Assembly (NCBI RefSeq): GCF_014897985.1
Contig: NZ_JABUZA010000013.1
Coordinates: 27,907-91,906, forward strand
From: Halomonas colorata
Lineage (GTDB): Bacteria > Pseudomonadota > Gammaproteobacteria > Pseudomonadales > Halomonadaceae
Direction of reading: 5' to 3'
DNA length: 64,000 nucleotides
Shown here: in pieces, positions 37,048 through 45,855 of the stretch
How positions within the stretch are numbered: position 1 is the first letter of the stretch
Layout of the letters: every line of letters starts with the position of its first letter
The notes under the pieces: model-generated
Database searches by the model: none
What the model saw: the letters and a program-made list of their open reading frames with translations, nothing else
What the model was told of the DNA's origin: nothing
Program-made: the position numbers and the translations under genes

Positions 37048-37185
37048 TCTGCGTCCCTCTCGTCTTGGCTACCGATACCAGCAGCGTAAATTGTTCGCTT
37101 ATGACCTAACACTCATTACTAGCATACACAGCAAATGGCATCTAGCCAGTCCATTAGCTAATTCAACGTATTAACGTTGGCTCGC

Positions 37186-37968
37186 TTATGAGTGTAGATC
37201 ATTATGGCGCGCTGATGCTGGGGTCTGAGCGCCTTTAAACCACGCTAGCTTCTCATGCAGTGAAACCACGCTGCCCACGATTAATAATGCCGGTGATTTA
37301 ATACGCCCAGCGATTAGTGCCTCTGGTAGAGCTTGTAGCGTGCCGATATGGGTCTGTTGGGCCGTTGTGGTGCCGTTTTCGATCAAAGCGAGAGGCGTAT
37401 CACACGGTAAACCATGGGCAATAAGCTCGCGACTAATTATCTCAACACTGCCTAGCCCCATATAAAAGACCAGCGTCAGCCCTTCGTGAGCTAATGCATG
37501 CCAATCAATTGCGTGCTCATCATGGGCCAAGTGGCCGGTGACAAAATGAACGGCCTGGGCATGATCACGATGCGTGAGCGGTATTCCCGCATAAGCGGCG
37601 CAGCCTGATGCCGCCGTTATGCCTGGAATTACTTCTACCGCTATATTTTTCGCCATGAGTATTTCGAGTTCTTCACCGCCACGCCCAAAAATGAAAGGAT
37701 CCCCTCCCTTAAGTCTAACGACTTGTTTCCCCTCATTTGCCCACACGACTAATGTATGATTAATTTCATGCTGAGGAACGCTATGTAAAGAACGCTCCTT
37801 ACCTACGTAAAAACGCTGCACACTAGTAGGGATGAGCGCCAGGATATCGTCACTCACCAGTCTGTCATATAGCACCACATCGGCTTGCTGTAACCGTTTA
37901 TAGGCTTTTAAGGTTAATAATTCAGCATCACCTGGCCCTGCACCAACCAAACTGACAAAACCACTCAT
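37186..37968 (-). CDS. cobA: Uroporphyrinogen-III C-methyltransferase
   Basis: CobA (SUMT) methylates uroporphyrinogen III twice with SAM to precorrin-2, for siroheme or cobalamin. The 260-residue, single-domain protein shows [38 protein letters not shown] and [10 protein letters not shown], the full SAM-binding set. There is no CysG-type N-terminal dehydrogenase/chelatase part, so another gene would finish siroheme. I use ATG 37968 because AGGAGG lies four bases upstream. No sulfite or nitrite reductase gene is adjacent. Confidence 0.94.
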   Translation of the reverse strand: MSGFVSLVGAGPGDAELLTLKAYKRLQQADVVLYDRLVSDDILALIPTSVQRFYVGKERSLHSVPQHEINHTLVVWANEGKQVVRLKGGDPFIFGRGGEELEILMAKNIAVEVIPGITAASGCAAYAGIPLTHRDHAQAVHFVTGHLAHDEHAIDWHALAHEGLTLVFYMGLGSVEIISRELIAHGLPCDTPLALIENGTTTAQQTHIGTLQALPEALIAGRIKSPALLIVGSVVSLHEKLAWFKGAQTPASARHNDLHS

Positions 37969-38263
37969 CATGCCTCCTGAAGAATCCCTACACTTTACTT
38001 AACACCACTAAGGTTAATAGAATAACAACAAAATATTTAACAAAAACACACTTAAACCCACAAAAGTAAATTAAAATAACATCAAGCTTACATACAAGCC
38101 TCATTAGATAACAAACTATTGTCTTATATTCCAAAAGAGAATTAGTTAATTCATATTTATTATTGATAAGGTATCAATTTGTCAGCAATGGCTTACAACT
38201 CTATTACCTAAATAGCGCTAGTCTTCACAATCAACTTTTGGCATTCATATTGGAGCTTTATGC
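37969..38263. other. AT-rich divergent spacer cobA/diguanylate cyclase
   Basis: The ~295 bases are markedly AT-rich against flanking genes and contain the inverted repeat at 38162-38178. I see no gene. It must hold promoters for both flanking genes. Confidence 0.5.
38162..38178. promoter_or_regulatory. Candidate operator before the diguanylate cyclase gene
   Basis: ATTGATA-AGG-TATCAAT has perfect 7-bp arms around a 3-base spacer, about 86 bases before the start codon. It looks like a dimeric regulator site. No regulator is identified. Confidence 0.4.
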
Positions 38264-39160
38264 ATGTCCGTGAATGACTACCCTAGGGCTTTGAGTGCTG
38301 ACTGTCTCATTCCGCTTATACCCGGGGTCATTTTTCAGTTCTATCGCTCGCGCAATGGTCATATGCAGTTCCCTTACCTTGAGGGTGGTGGCGAGCTGCT
38401 TAAGCATATTGATCGTGTACAGCTGGCTAATGATGCGGGTGAACTACTTGAGCACTTAACAGGTAATGAGTACCCAAAAGTCATGTCTGCGATTGAGCGT
38501 TCGGCACGCTGGATGTTACCGCTAACCACTCGCTTCAAGCTTCCCCTGCCAAACGCCAAATCTCACTGGATCGCCGTATGTGGTAATCCTGAATTATCTG
38601 GCGACGGGGTACTTTGGACAGGCGTCATGATGGATATTACCGATCAAGTGATCGAAGAGCAGCGACTTCGCAAACTCTGCGATACCGATGTTCTCACCGG
38701 CCTGCCAAATCGACGTAAATTAATGGTGCATTTAGCCCATTTAACATCGATTAGTACGCGACACGGCACCCCCCTGTCTATCATGATGATTGATATTGAT
38801 CATTTTAAATTGCTCAATGACCGTTGGGGACATCTACAGGGCGATGAAGTGCTTAAGCAGCTAGCAACGGAAATGAAAGCCCATTTACGATGTGAAGATA
38901 TGGTAGCCCGCTTGGGTGGTGAAGAGTTTATGGTAGTGTTGCCGCTTACACCGCTACAGCAATGCCATAAGCTTGCAGATCGATTACGCGAGGCCATTTC
39001 CAGGCACGATTTTGGAGTCGGCAAAGGTGAAGTCACACTCAGTATTGGCGTGGCCGAATATCGTTGCGGTGAACCCCTGACAAATCTTATAGAGCGCACC
39101 GATCAGGCACTTTATAGCGCTAAAGATGTAGGCCGAGATTGCGTTTTTCTTCTATCCTAG
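38264..39160 (+). CDS. Diguanylate cyclase with N-terminal PAS-like domain
   Basis: The 298-residue soluble protein has a PAS-like sensor region (~15-128, ending [19 protein letters not shown]) joined to a GGDEF domain (~138-298). The active loop is GGEEF (218-222), with the Mg-binding Asp in IDIDHFK. Five residues upstream lies RCED (209-212), an intact inhibitory I-site. It should make c-di-GMP with product feedback. GGAG lies eight bases upstream of the ATG. phhB begins after its stop, so whether it belongs to that transcript is uncertain. Confidence 0.9.
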   Translation: MSVNDYPRALSADCLIPLIPGVIFQFYRSRNGHMQFPYLEGGGELLKHIDRVQLANDAGELLEHLTGNEYPKVMSAIERSARWMLPLTTRFKLPLPNAKSHWIAVCGNPELSGDGVLWTGVMMDITDQVIEEQRLRKLCDTDVLTGLPNRRKLMVHLAHLTSISTRHGTPLSIMMIDIDHFKLLNDRWGHLQGDEVLKQLATEMKAHLRCEDMVARLGGEEFMVVLPLTPLQQCHKLADRLREAISRHDFGVGKGEVTLSIGVAEYRCGEPLTNLIERTDQALYSAKDVGRDCVFLLS

Positions 39161-39183
39161 TCGATTTTTTAGGGAGTATGGTA

Positions 39184-39522
39184 ATGGAAAAGCTCGCTCG
39201 TAAGGCTTGTGAAGCCTGCAACAAACATATGCCGCCTCTCCAGGAAAATGAGCGAGAGGCCTATCTTAAACAGTTACCAGAGTGGCGGATTGTCGAACGC
39301 GATGGCATCATGAAGCTATCACGAAGCTTTTCGTTTCGTGACTTTGCCAGGGCGCTACTCTTTACCCAGCGTGTTGGCGAACTTGCTGAGCAGGCTGGGC
39401 ACCACCCCGTCATTATCACTGAGTGGGGCAAAGCCACCGTGATGTGGTGGACCCATCAAATTAACGGCCTGCATCATAATGATTTCATTCTTGCCGCCAG
39501 AACCGACGAGGTAGCTAAGTAA
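39184..39522 (+). CDS. phhB: Pterin-4a-carbinolamine dehydratase
   Basis: PhhB regenerates tetrahydrobiopterin-type cofactor after phenylalanine hydroxylation. The 112-residue protein has the HHP motif (73-75), the [19 protein letters not shown] stretch and the catalytic His pair. I choose ATG 39184; GGGAG is seven bases upstream, while an ATG six bases earlier is too close to it. In Pseudomonas the order is phhA-phhB-phhC. Here phhA (the hydroxylase) is absent upstream and a diguanylate cyclase stands in its place. The stop abuts phhC directly. Confidence 0.92.
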   Translation: MEKLARKACEACNKHMPPLQENEREAYLKQLPEWRIVERDGIMKLSRSFSFRDFARALLFTQRVGELAEQAGHHPVIITEWGKATVMWWTHQINGLHHNDFILAARTDEVAK

Positions 39523-40713
39523 ATGTTTGAGCATATTGAGCGAGTCCCAGGAGATGCCATTCTCGGACTGATTGAAGCTTTCAAAAAAGACACCAATCCA
39601 CAAAAAGTTGACCTGGGCGTAGGCGTTTACCGCGATTCAAACGGTAATACACCGGTCATGCGCGCGGTCAAAGAAGCCGAAGCTCGCCTGCTCAATAATG
39701 AAACCACCAAAACCTATATTGGCTCACACGGCGCGCCTGCCTACAGCGACGTCGTGCTGCCCATGGTATTGGGTGCCGACTCACCGGTATTGAACGCCAA
39801 GCGTGCCAGCGCTACCCAGTCACCGGGCGGAACAGGCGCTTTACGCTTAGCAGCAGACTTCATTGCCAGCCAGTTACCGGGCAAAGGCATTTGGGTAAGT
39901 GACCCGACCTGGCCGAACCACCACGGCATTTTCACTTCCGCCGGCATTGAACTGCATAAATACCCCTATGTAGATCCGGATAACCGTCTTGATTTCTCAG
40001 GCATGCTGGCTGCGCTGAAAAAGATTCCTGAAGGCGATGTAGTTGTACTGCATGCGTGCTGCCATAACCCGACCGGCTTTGATCTTTCCCAGGAGCAGTG
40101 GCAGGAAGTGCTGGACGTTCTGCGTGAACGCAAACTGTTGCCGCTGATTGACTTCGCCTACCAGGGCTTTGGCGAGGGTCTGGACGAAGACGCTTACGGC
40201 GTACGTCTGCTGGCCGAAAAGCTGGATGAAGTGATTATCACCAGCTCCTGCTCCAAGAACTTCGGCATTTACTGCGAGCGTACGGGCTGCCTAATCACCG
40301 TGGCCAAAGACACAGAGCAGATGGAAAGCGTGCGCTCTCAGGTCGCTATTGTTGCCCGTGAGAACTACTCGAACCCACCTGCTCACGGCGGGGCCATCGT
40401 AAGCGAAATTTTAGGCGATGCAGAGCTCACGGCTATCTGGCGTGAAGAACTGACCGAAATGCGTGATCGCATTAATACGCTGCGTCGTGATTTCGTGGAA
40501 GCTTTAAAGCCTTACGGACTTGATCAGAAGTACGCTTGCGTTGCAGAGCAGCGTGGCATGTTCTCTTATACAGGCCTTACGCCTGAACAGGTAGATCGTC
40601 TGCGTGATGAGTTTGGTATTTACATGGTTCGTTCTGGCCGTGCCAACGTAGCGGGTTTCTCACATGAAAACCTGCCTTACCTTGCTAAAGCCATTGCGGC
40701 GGTTAACGACTAA
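39523..40713 (+). CDS. phhC: Aromatic amino acid aminotransferase
   Basis: The 396-residue class I aminotransferase uses PLP and 2-oxoglutarate to transaminate tyrosine and phenylalanine. It has HNPTGFD, IDFAYQGFG and the PLP Lys245 in SSCSKNFGIY. The start ATG follows the phhB TAA without a gap, so it is coupled. PhhC/TyrB identity comes from the phhB neighbour; aspartate aminotransferase cannot be fully excluded, since the two subgroups share these motifs. A terminator follows. Confidence 0.9.
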   Translation: MFEHIERVPGDAILGLIEAFKKDTNPQKVDLGVGVYRDSNGNTPVMRAVKEAEARLLNNETTKTYIGSHGAPAYSDVVLPMVLGADSPVLNAKRASATQSPGGTGALRLAADFIASQLPGKGIWVSDPTWPNHHGIFTSAGIELHKYPYVDPDNRLDFSGMLAALKKIPEGDVVVLHACCHNPTGFDLSQEQWQEVLDVLRERKLLPLIDFAYQGFGEGLDEDAYGVRLLAEKLDEVIITSSCSKNFGIYCERTGCLITVAKDTEQMESVRSQVAIVARENYSNPPAHGGAIVSEILGDAELTAIWREELTEMRDRINTLRRDFVEALKPYGLDQKYACVAEQRGMFSYTGLTPEQVDRLRDEFGIYMVRSGRANVAGFSHENLPYLAKAIAAVND

Positions 40714-40732
40714 CCGTTAGCTTTATGCATGT

Positions 40733-40763
40733 TAAAACGCCTAGGCTATGCCTGGGCGTTTTT
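40733..40763 (+). terminator. Terminator after phhBC
   Basis: AAACGCCTAGGC and GCCTGGGCGTT form an interrupted stem with a TAT loop followed by TTTTTG, about 20 bases past the phhC stop. Confidence 0.85.
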
Positions 40764-40938
40764 GTATCTTGGGAAGCGTTTTATTGTTGTGTACAATTGT
40801 CCGCTTGCCGCCAGAGCCTGGGGCGCCCGTGCGGCGTCCTATACAGCGCAATACTTGACCGATCAGTCAAGCCTGAACCTTTTTAATGGTCAACCTAAGG
40901 ATATTGCGTTGTGAACACTCAATTCAATGAGGCCTTCC

Positions 40939-42423
40939 ATGGCGGCAGCCAGCACACGCTATCCCTGGTATAAAAAAGAAGATACCGATGCGTTCTTCGC
41001 ACTTTTTCAGAACAATATCGCTAACTTTATTGTTATTGCGATCACCATGCTGGGTATGGGATTTCCCGCCTCAATTGTTTATGGCCAGGTACTGCCTGGT
41101 GCCGCCATCGCGGTGATGGTCGGCAACTTCTATTACGCCTGGAGCGCTGCGCGACTTGCGCGTAGAGAAAGCCGCACTGATGTTACCGCCCTTTCGTACG
41201 GGATCTCCACCCCGGTCATGTTTGTATTTTTGTTTGGCGTATTGCTGCCGGCCAAACAGCTAACCGGTGATACCGAGCTTGCCTGGAAAGTGGCGGTAGC
41301 CGCCTGCTTTATTAGCGGCGCCATTGAAGCGGCTATCAGCATTATTGGGCGTTGGGTCCAGTATCATCTGCCGCGCGCGGCCATGCTGGGCGCCGTTGCC
41401 GGGGTTGCGCTTACCTTTATTGCCGGTGAAATGCTGTTCAAGACTCTGGAAGTGCCGATTATTGGCCTTTTAGTACTAGCGATTATTATTGTTGGCCTCG
41501 TCGCTCGTGTCAGCATGCCATTCAAGCTGCCCACCTCCCTGTTTGCCATTGTGGTTGGAACGGCGATGGCATATTTGATTGGTGACGCGGGTAGCGAACG
41601 CTTTAGTGATGCGTTTACCCACTTAGGTTTTTACCCACTGTTACCTAATATGGCTTGGTTTGAAGGCCTGGGCCTTTTATTTTCCGGCATGCTGGCGGTA
41701 CTTACCGTTGTGCTTCCCATCACGCTGTATAATGCCATTGAAACCATGAATAACGTGGAAGCAATGGAGGCCGCAGGTGATAAATACGATGTCCGTGAAT
41801 GCCAAGCAGTGGATGGTGTAGGCACAATGATCGGCGCGCTGTTTGGCGGGGTCTTCCCCACAACGGTTTACATCGCCACGGTAGGCGCTAAATGGATGGG
41901 TGCAGGGCGCGGTTACAGCCTGTTAAATGGCGCCGTTTACGCTCTTGCCACCATGACAGGCTTAATTGCCGCTTTGGCAGCGATCATTCCGGTTTCGGTG
42001 GTCGCCCCCATATTAGTGTTTGTAGGCATGTCTATGATCGCAACGGCGTTTCAAGCTAACGACACACGTTACTATCCGGCGGTGGCGCTCGCCATGCTAC
42101 CCTACTTCGCCAACTACATCATGACGCGTTTTAATCGCGGTGCAGGTGAAGTTGTCAGCGATATTTCCAGCGCGATTGTGGTGATGGGGCAAGGCGCCAT
42201 GTTCATGGCTATTTTACTGGGCGCCATGACCGTTTCTGTCATCGATCATCAATTCCGGCGCGCCGCCGTGTTTGCAGCCATTGCCTCAGGCTTTTCCTTT
42301 GTGGGCTTGATGCACGCCCCCAAACTCGCCTTTAATGCCGCACCTGACTTTATGCTGGGCTATCTAGCAATGGCACTCCTGTTTATGTACTTCTCGTTTC
42401 AGGAAGCGCCTCACAAACGCTAG
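40939..42423 (+). CDS. NCS2-type xanthine/uracil/vitamin C permease family transporter
   Basis: A 494-residue inner-membrane protein with about 12-14 segments of the NCS2 fold. Conserved-looking parts are TALSYGISTPVMFVF near 95, a central ITLYNAIETMNNVEAMEAAG near 275 and GALFGGVFPTTVYIATVGAK near 310, where the substrate site lies in the family. I choose ATG 40939 because GAGG lies six bases upstream. The frame also opens at 40927. The substrate is unknown: it differs from both UraA and the purine permease in the window. It is convergent with the MATE gene, overlapping by four bases. Confidence 0.82.
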   Translation: MAAASTRYPWYKKEDTDAFFALFQNNIANFIVIAITMLGMGFPASIVYGQVLPGAAIAVMVGNFYYAWSAARLARRESRTDVTALSYGISTPVMFVFLFGVLLPAKQLTGDTELAWKVAVAACFISGAIEAAISIIGRWVQYHLPRAAMLGAVAGVALTFIAGEMLFKTLEVPIIGLLVLAIIIVGLVARVSMPFKLPTSLFAIVVGTAMAYLIGDAGSERFSDAFTHLGFYPLLPNMAWFEGLGLLFSGMLAVLTVVLPITLYNAIETMNNVEAMEAAGDKYDVRECQAVDGVGTMIGALFGGVFPTTVYIATVGAKWMGAGRGYSLLNGAVYALATMTGLIAALAAIIPVSVVAPILVFVGMSMIATAFQANDTRYYPAVALAMLPYFANYIMTRFNRGAGEVVSDISSAIVVMGQGAMFMAILLGAMTVSVIDHQFRRAAVFAAIASGFSFVGLMHAPKLAFNAAPDFMLGYLAMALLFMYFSFQEAPHKR

Positions 42424-43766
42424 CCGTTATATCCCGCCTGCCGATGCGGGCGGGATAATATACGCTGCAATACGGCCCATGCGGCCAGCCCTGCCAATAG
42501 ATTACCCAGCGCCGCGCCAACGGCCAAGCCCAGCCAGCCAAACAGCTGCGCACCTATCCATAAACAGGGTAAATAGAAGGCAAACAGGCGCGCGCTGGAG
42601 AGCAGCATGGCGCGTAGCGGCCAGCCCAGCGCATTACCCGCCGAAACCACCAGCATGCATACCCCAAGAGCCGCATAGCTTGGTAGCAAAAACCGGATCA
42701 ACAGGGTCAGTTCGCTCTGAACGTTCGGCGTGCCCGCCAGTACCATGGCAAGCCAGGGCGCGCACAGTGCAAGTAGCACACCAAGTGCCAGCTGCCAGGC
42801 AAGCGCTACTTTCAGCGCTAGACGCATTAGCTGTTGAATCTGTCCCCAATCACCGGCGCCATAGCAGCGGCCGAGCCAAGGCGGCAGCGACATGGTCATC
42901 GCCAGTATCACCATCAGCGAGAGCGTTTCCAGCCGGCTTGCCAGGCCCCATGCTGCTACCTGGGTATCCCCAAGACCAGCCACCACAGAAATGGTTAACA
43001 TCCCCGCTAGAGGCGGCATCAGCTGGCTTATCATGGCCGGGGCGGCAATGCCGAGATAAGGCCGCCAGGAGCGCCCCGCTTCCTCCCAGAGCCCTACCCA
43101 GGCTACCCACTGCTTGCGAATCAGTTTCTGAGTGGTTATTAAAAGCCCCAGGGTAAAGGCAATGCAGGTAGCCCAGGCCGCACCCGGTAGCCCCCAGCCC
43201 TCCCAGGAGCCCACTCCAAAGATTAGCAGCGGGTCGAGCACCAGGTTGGCAACGCTGCTCAACACCATCATCTTGCCCGGCAGCCGTGTATTACCGTGCG
43301 CGCGAAATACGCTATACATGAAGTAAAGCAGCGCGCCGAGCCAGGCGGATAGAAGCTGCGGGGCCCAGTAGACGCGAATGTAGCCAAGCGCCGTGGTATC
43401 GGCACCCAGCTGGCGAAAAATAGGCACATGGAAAAGCCACAAGCCTATACAGATGACGCCGATAATCGCCCCCCCAGCAATTAGCACCAGGCTGCTTAAC
43501 CGCCTGGCTCTGGCATGTTCGTCAGCGCCTAGAGCACGTGAGATAAGCGCGGCAATGGCAATTCCCATTCCCACCTGGATGCCAATGATCAGAAACGAGA
43601 GCGGAAAGGTAAACGACTGCGCAGCCAAAGGAACGGTTCCCAAGCGGGCAACAAAGGCACTATCTACAAGCTGAAAACCCAATAACGCCAACACACCGAT
43701 TGCCATCGGCCATGTCTGGCGCCATAAGGTTATGGCCAACTCGTGCTGCTGCAAGGTGTTGCTCAA
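42420..43766 (-). CDS. MATE family efflux transporter
   Basis: The 448-residue multidrug/toxin extrusion protein has 12 membrane segments in two repeats, with FQLVDSAFVARLG near 33 and typical internal symmetry. DinF-like or NorM-like sub-branch cannot be set from sequence. The start is uncertain. AAGGAG lies eight bases before a TTG (43766, MSNTLQQHEL), while a GTG at 43775 sits too close and the ATG at 43823 adds sequence that runs into a terminator. It follows yceI after that terminator and overlaps convergent NCS2 by four bases. Confidence 0.85.
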   Translation of the reverse strand: MSNTLQQHELAITLWRQTWPMAIGVLALLGFQLVDSAFVARLGTVPLAAQSFTFPLSFLIIGIQVGMGIAIAALISRALGADEHARARRLSSLVLIAGGAIIGVICIGLWLFHVPIFRQLGADTTALGYIRVYWAPQLLSAWLGALLYFMYSVFRAHGNTRLPGKMMVLSSVANLVLDPLLIFGVGSWEGWGLPGAAWATCIAFTLGLLITTQKLIRKQWVAWVGLWEEAGRSWRPYLGIAAPAMISQLMPPLAGMLTISVVAGLGDTQVAAWGLASRLETLSLMVILAMTMSLPPWLGRCYGAGDWGQIQQLMRLALKVALAWQLALGVLLALCAPWLAMVLAGTPNVQSELTLLIRFLLPSYAALGVCMLVVSAGNALGWPLRAMLLSSARLFAFYLPCLWIGAQLFGWLGLAVGAALGNLLAGLAAWAVLQRILSRPHRQAGYNG

Positions 43767-43800
43767 GCTAGTCACTCCTTTTTGAACGGGGTGGTTATAA

Positions 43801-43836
43801 ACAAAAACGCCACCGCCCGGCAAGGGCAGTGGCGTT
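43801..43836 (-). terminator. Intrinsic terminator after yceI
   Basis: AACGCCACTGCCC and GGGCGGTGGCGTT form a 13-bp stem followed by TTTTGTTT on the minus strand, between yceI and the MATE gene. Confidence 0.88.
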
Positions 43837-43850
43837 TCAAGCTTTAAAAT

Positions 43851-44438
43851 TTACTGACGGATGCCTTCAAACGTCACGTAAAGCTCAAGCTCATGCATCG
43901 GCTCGGGAAAATCGCTCATGTCGATTCCAAAATCGCTCAGCGTCAGCATTGTCTTACCTTCAAACCCGGCACGATAATTGCCCCACGGGTCATCGCCTTC
44001 ACCAATCAGGGTAACCGGCATTTCGATTTCCTGGGTTTCACCATGCAGCGTCAAGTCACCGGTGAGAACACCTTCGTTATCGCCGGTTGATTCAAAACCG
44101 GTTGAGGTGAACGTGGCGGTGGGATACTCGCTCGCATTCAGGAAATCATCGCTCAGGATGTGGCGGTCACGCTCAGCATGGTTGGAATCCAGGCTGTCGA
44201 CCTTTACTTCAAACTCGACGGATGAAGCGTCCAGGTCATCTTCATCGTAGGTGAACTGGCCATCAAACTCCTTGAAGCTGCCCAGCAGGTAAGACATGCC
44301 CAGGTGGCTGATTTTGAACTGGACAAACGCGTGCTGACCTTCAGTATCCACTTGATAGTCGGCCGCTTGCGCCTGACTCAGTGGGAATAGTAATGCAGCA
44401 GCAACGGCAGATGCACATGCAGTCTTTTTCAACATCAT
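43851..44438 (-). CDS. yceI: YceI family periplasmic protein
   Basis: YceI-type lipocalin-like proteins bind isoprenoids such as ubiquinone-like lipids. The 195-residue precursor has a signal peptide ending AQA|AD (cut near 25), then HAFVQFKISHLGMSYLLGSFKEFDG, the family opening. Later FDGQFTYDED and GIRQ follow. AGGAG lies upstream of two adjacent ATGs (44438 first). It comes after the cytochrome b561 gene, matching E. coli yceJ-yceI, so a quinone-related role is inferred from family and neighbour. Confidence 0.92.
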   Translation of the reverse strand: MMLKKTACASAVAAALLFPLSQAQAADYQVDTEGQHAFVQFKISHLGMSYLLGSFKEFDGQFTYDEDDLDASSVEFEVKVDSLDSNHAERDRHILSDDFLNASEYPTATFTSTGFESTGDNEGVLTGDLTLHGETQEIEMPVTLIGEGDDPWGNYRAGFEGKTMLTLSDFGIDMSDFPEPMHELELYVTFEGIRQ

Positions 44439-44554
44439 TAATATCTCCTGACTTTCCATAGTAGGCACTACGAATAGAGCGTGATCGCAGCGTTCAAAAA
44501 ACTCGTTCTTTAAACTATTTCGGATTAAAAATCAAAGCGTTAGAAATTTCACAT

Positions 44555-45112
44555 TTACATTTTTCTGGAACGATGCATAGGGTTAATCATGCGGAGCAGC
44601 GTATCGTGCTTATTAACCCAATGATGCTTAAAGGCGGCCAGCGCATGCCCGGCGGCCAGAGTAACGAGCGCCAGCGCGCTATACCAATGGATATCACCGG
44701 CAATGCTGGCCTGGTTCGGTAACCCATGCACCAGAGCAGGTACATCGAACCATCCAAATACGCTGATACTGCGCCCGTTGGCCGTAGAGATCAGATAGCC
44801 GCTGCCCAGCACAAGCAGCAAAATCACATAAAGCGCAATATGCCCCACGTGTGCAGCCAGCTTTTCAAGACGGCTGCCTTCACCTGCTGGCGTCACCTGC
44901 ACCAGACGCCAGACAATCCTCACCACGGTGACCAGCAGCAGCAAAACTCCAATTGAGCGATGCACCCAGGGGCCCAGGTTATACCAGCTGTCATAATAGC
45001 CAAGCCCAGTCATCCACCAGCCCAGCACAAACAGGCCAATAATTGCCAGAGCGCTCAGCCAGTGGAAAAAGATACTTACCGCCCCCCAGCGCATGCGTGA
45101 ATTACGCCACAT
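44555..45112 (-). CDS. Cytochrome b561 family protein (YceJ-like)
   Basis: A 185-residue, four-helix di-heme membrane cytochrome. The histidines in FFHWLSA (~17), WVHRSIG (~51) and those near IHWYSALA and GHALAAFKHHW fit the axial ligand pattern. The helices span roughly 12-32, 48-70, 88-108 and 142-165. It transfers electrons between quinol and periplasmic acceptors in related systems. It precedes yceI in the same direction by 116 bases. Confidence 0.9.
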   Translation of the reverse strand: MWRNSRMRWGAVSIFFHWLSALAIIGLFVLGWWMTGLGYYDSWYNLGPWVHRSIGVLLLLVTVVRIVWRLVQVTPAGEGSRLEKLAAHVGHIALYVILLLVLGSGYLISTANGRSISVFGWFDVPALVHGLPNQASIAGDIHWYSALALVTLAAGHALAAFKHHWVNKHDTLLRMINPMHRSRKM

Positions 45113-45475
45113 CGTTTTTATTCCTTATCAAGTAACCCATTACGCCTACAGGGGTACTGGCCAGCACATGCGATTAACATGAGAAAAATTGTGAATTTAC
45201 CTGCAAAGCATACTGACAAGTAATAACCATTACTGCTGAAAAAAGCTGAATGCATCATTCGTAAAAACCACTGAATAACGGGCTAACGACTTTTATAGAT
45301 AGCTTGCATCACTACTGGTTCGGAAGATTACAATCATTCTATAAAATAGCATGAATCAGGTATTTTAAATCAATTTTACTATTTGTTTTGCGCGCTTAAT
45401 ATTAGCGCATGTCCTAACACGACACGTCATTACGACTTAAAACTAAATGCATATTGTTACGAGAGAACAGCACTC
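45113..45475. promoter_or_regulatory. AT-rich spacer between cytochrome b561 and small secreted protein genes
   Basis: 363 bases without a gene. It contains AGTAAT-AACC-ATTACT (45219-45234), a perfect 6-bp inverted repeat ~107 bases upstream of the cytochrome start, and GCGCT...AGCGC (45392-45408) nearer the small gene. Both may be regulator sites, none recognised. Otherwise the stretch is AT-rich and divergent promoters are expected. Confidence 0.4.
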
Positions 45476-45754
45476 ATGAAAAACTTTACCTTTATCGCCG
45501 CGATCGCCATGGCTCTGACTTCGACCGCTGTTCTGGCTGAACAGGGCTCAGATGAGTTCAACCAAGTAGTTCACGCAAGTTCCTCCTTAAGCCACAGCGC
45601 CGACAGTCTGTCCATCACGCCAGCTGATCTGCCACTGGTAAATGGCGATGCAGCCAAGAACCGTGTTATCGCTCCAAGCTCTGAAGCGCACCACTCAGCC
45701 AGCAACAATGACCAGATTGCCCAGTCGGACCTGCCGCACCGCAACGCTTCCTGA
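45476..45754 (+). CDS. Small secreted/periplasmic protein of unknown function (92 aa)
   Basis: The frame begins with a convincing signal peptide (MKNFTFIAAIAMALTSTAVLA|EQ, cut after residue 21). The mature ~71 residues are Ser/Ala/Asn/His-rich (HASSSLSHSADSLS, EAHHSASNNDQIA) and seem flexible, without cysteines. GAGAG lies upstream. A terminator follows. I recognise no family. The His-rich tracts might bind metals, which is speculation. It sits alone between the cytochrome spacer and convergent metZ. Confidence 0.7.
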   Translation: MKNFTFIAAIAMALTSTAVLAEQGSDEFNQVVHASSSLSHSADSLSITPADLPLVNGDAAKNRVIAPSSEAHHSASNNDQIAQSDLPHRNAS

Positions 45755-45805
45755 AACCGGTAGCCGCTGTTTGAAAACAGCGGAAACTCAGATTTGATGA
45801 GCACT

Positions 45806-45832
45806 AAAAAACCCACCGCTAGGTGGGTTTTT
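45806..45832. terminator. Bidirectional terminator between small secreted gene and metZ
   Basis: AAAAACCCACC-GCTA-GGTGGGTTTTT is symmetrical, with T runs on both strands, and lies between the convergent genes. Confidence 0.9.
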
Positions 45833-45855
45833 CGTTAGCCATACCAATTGTTTGA

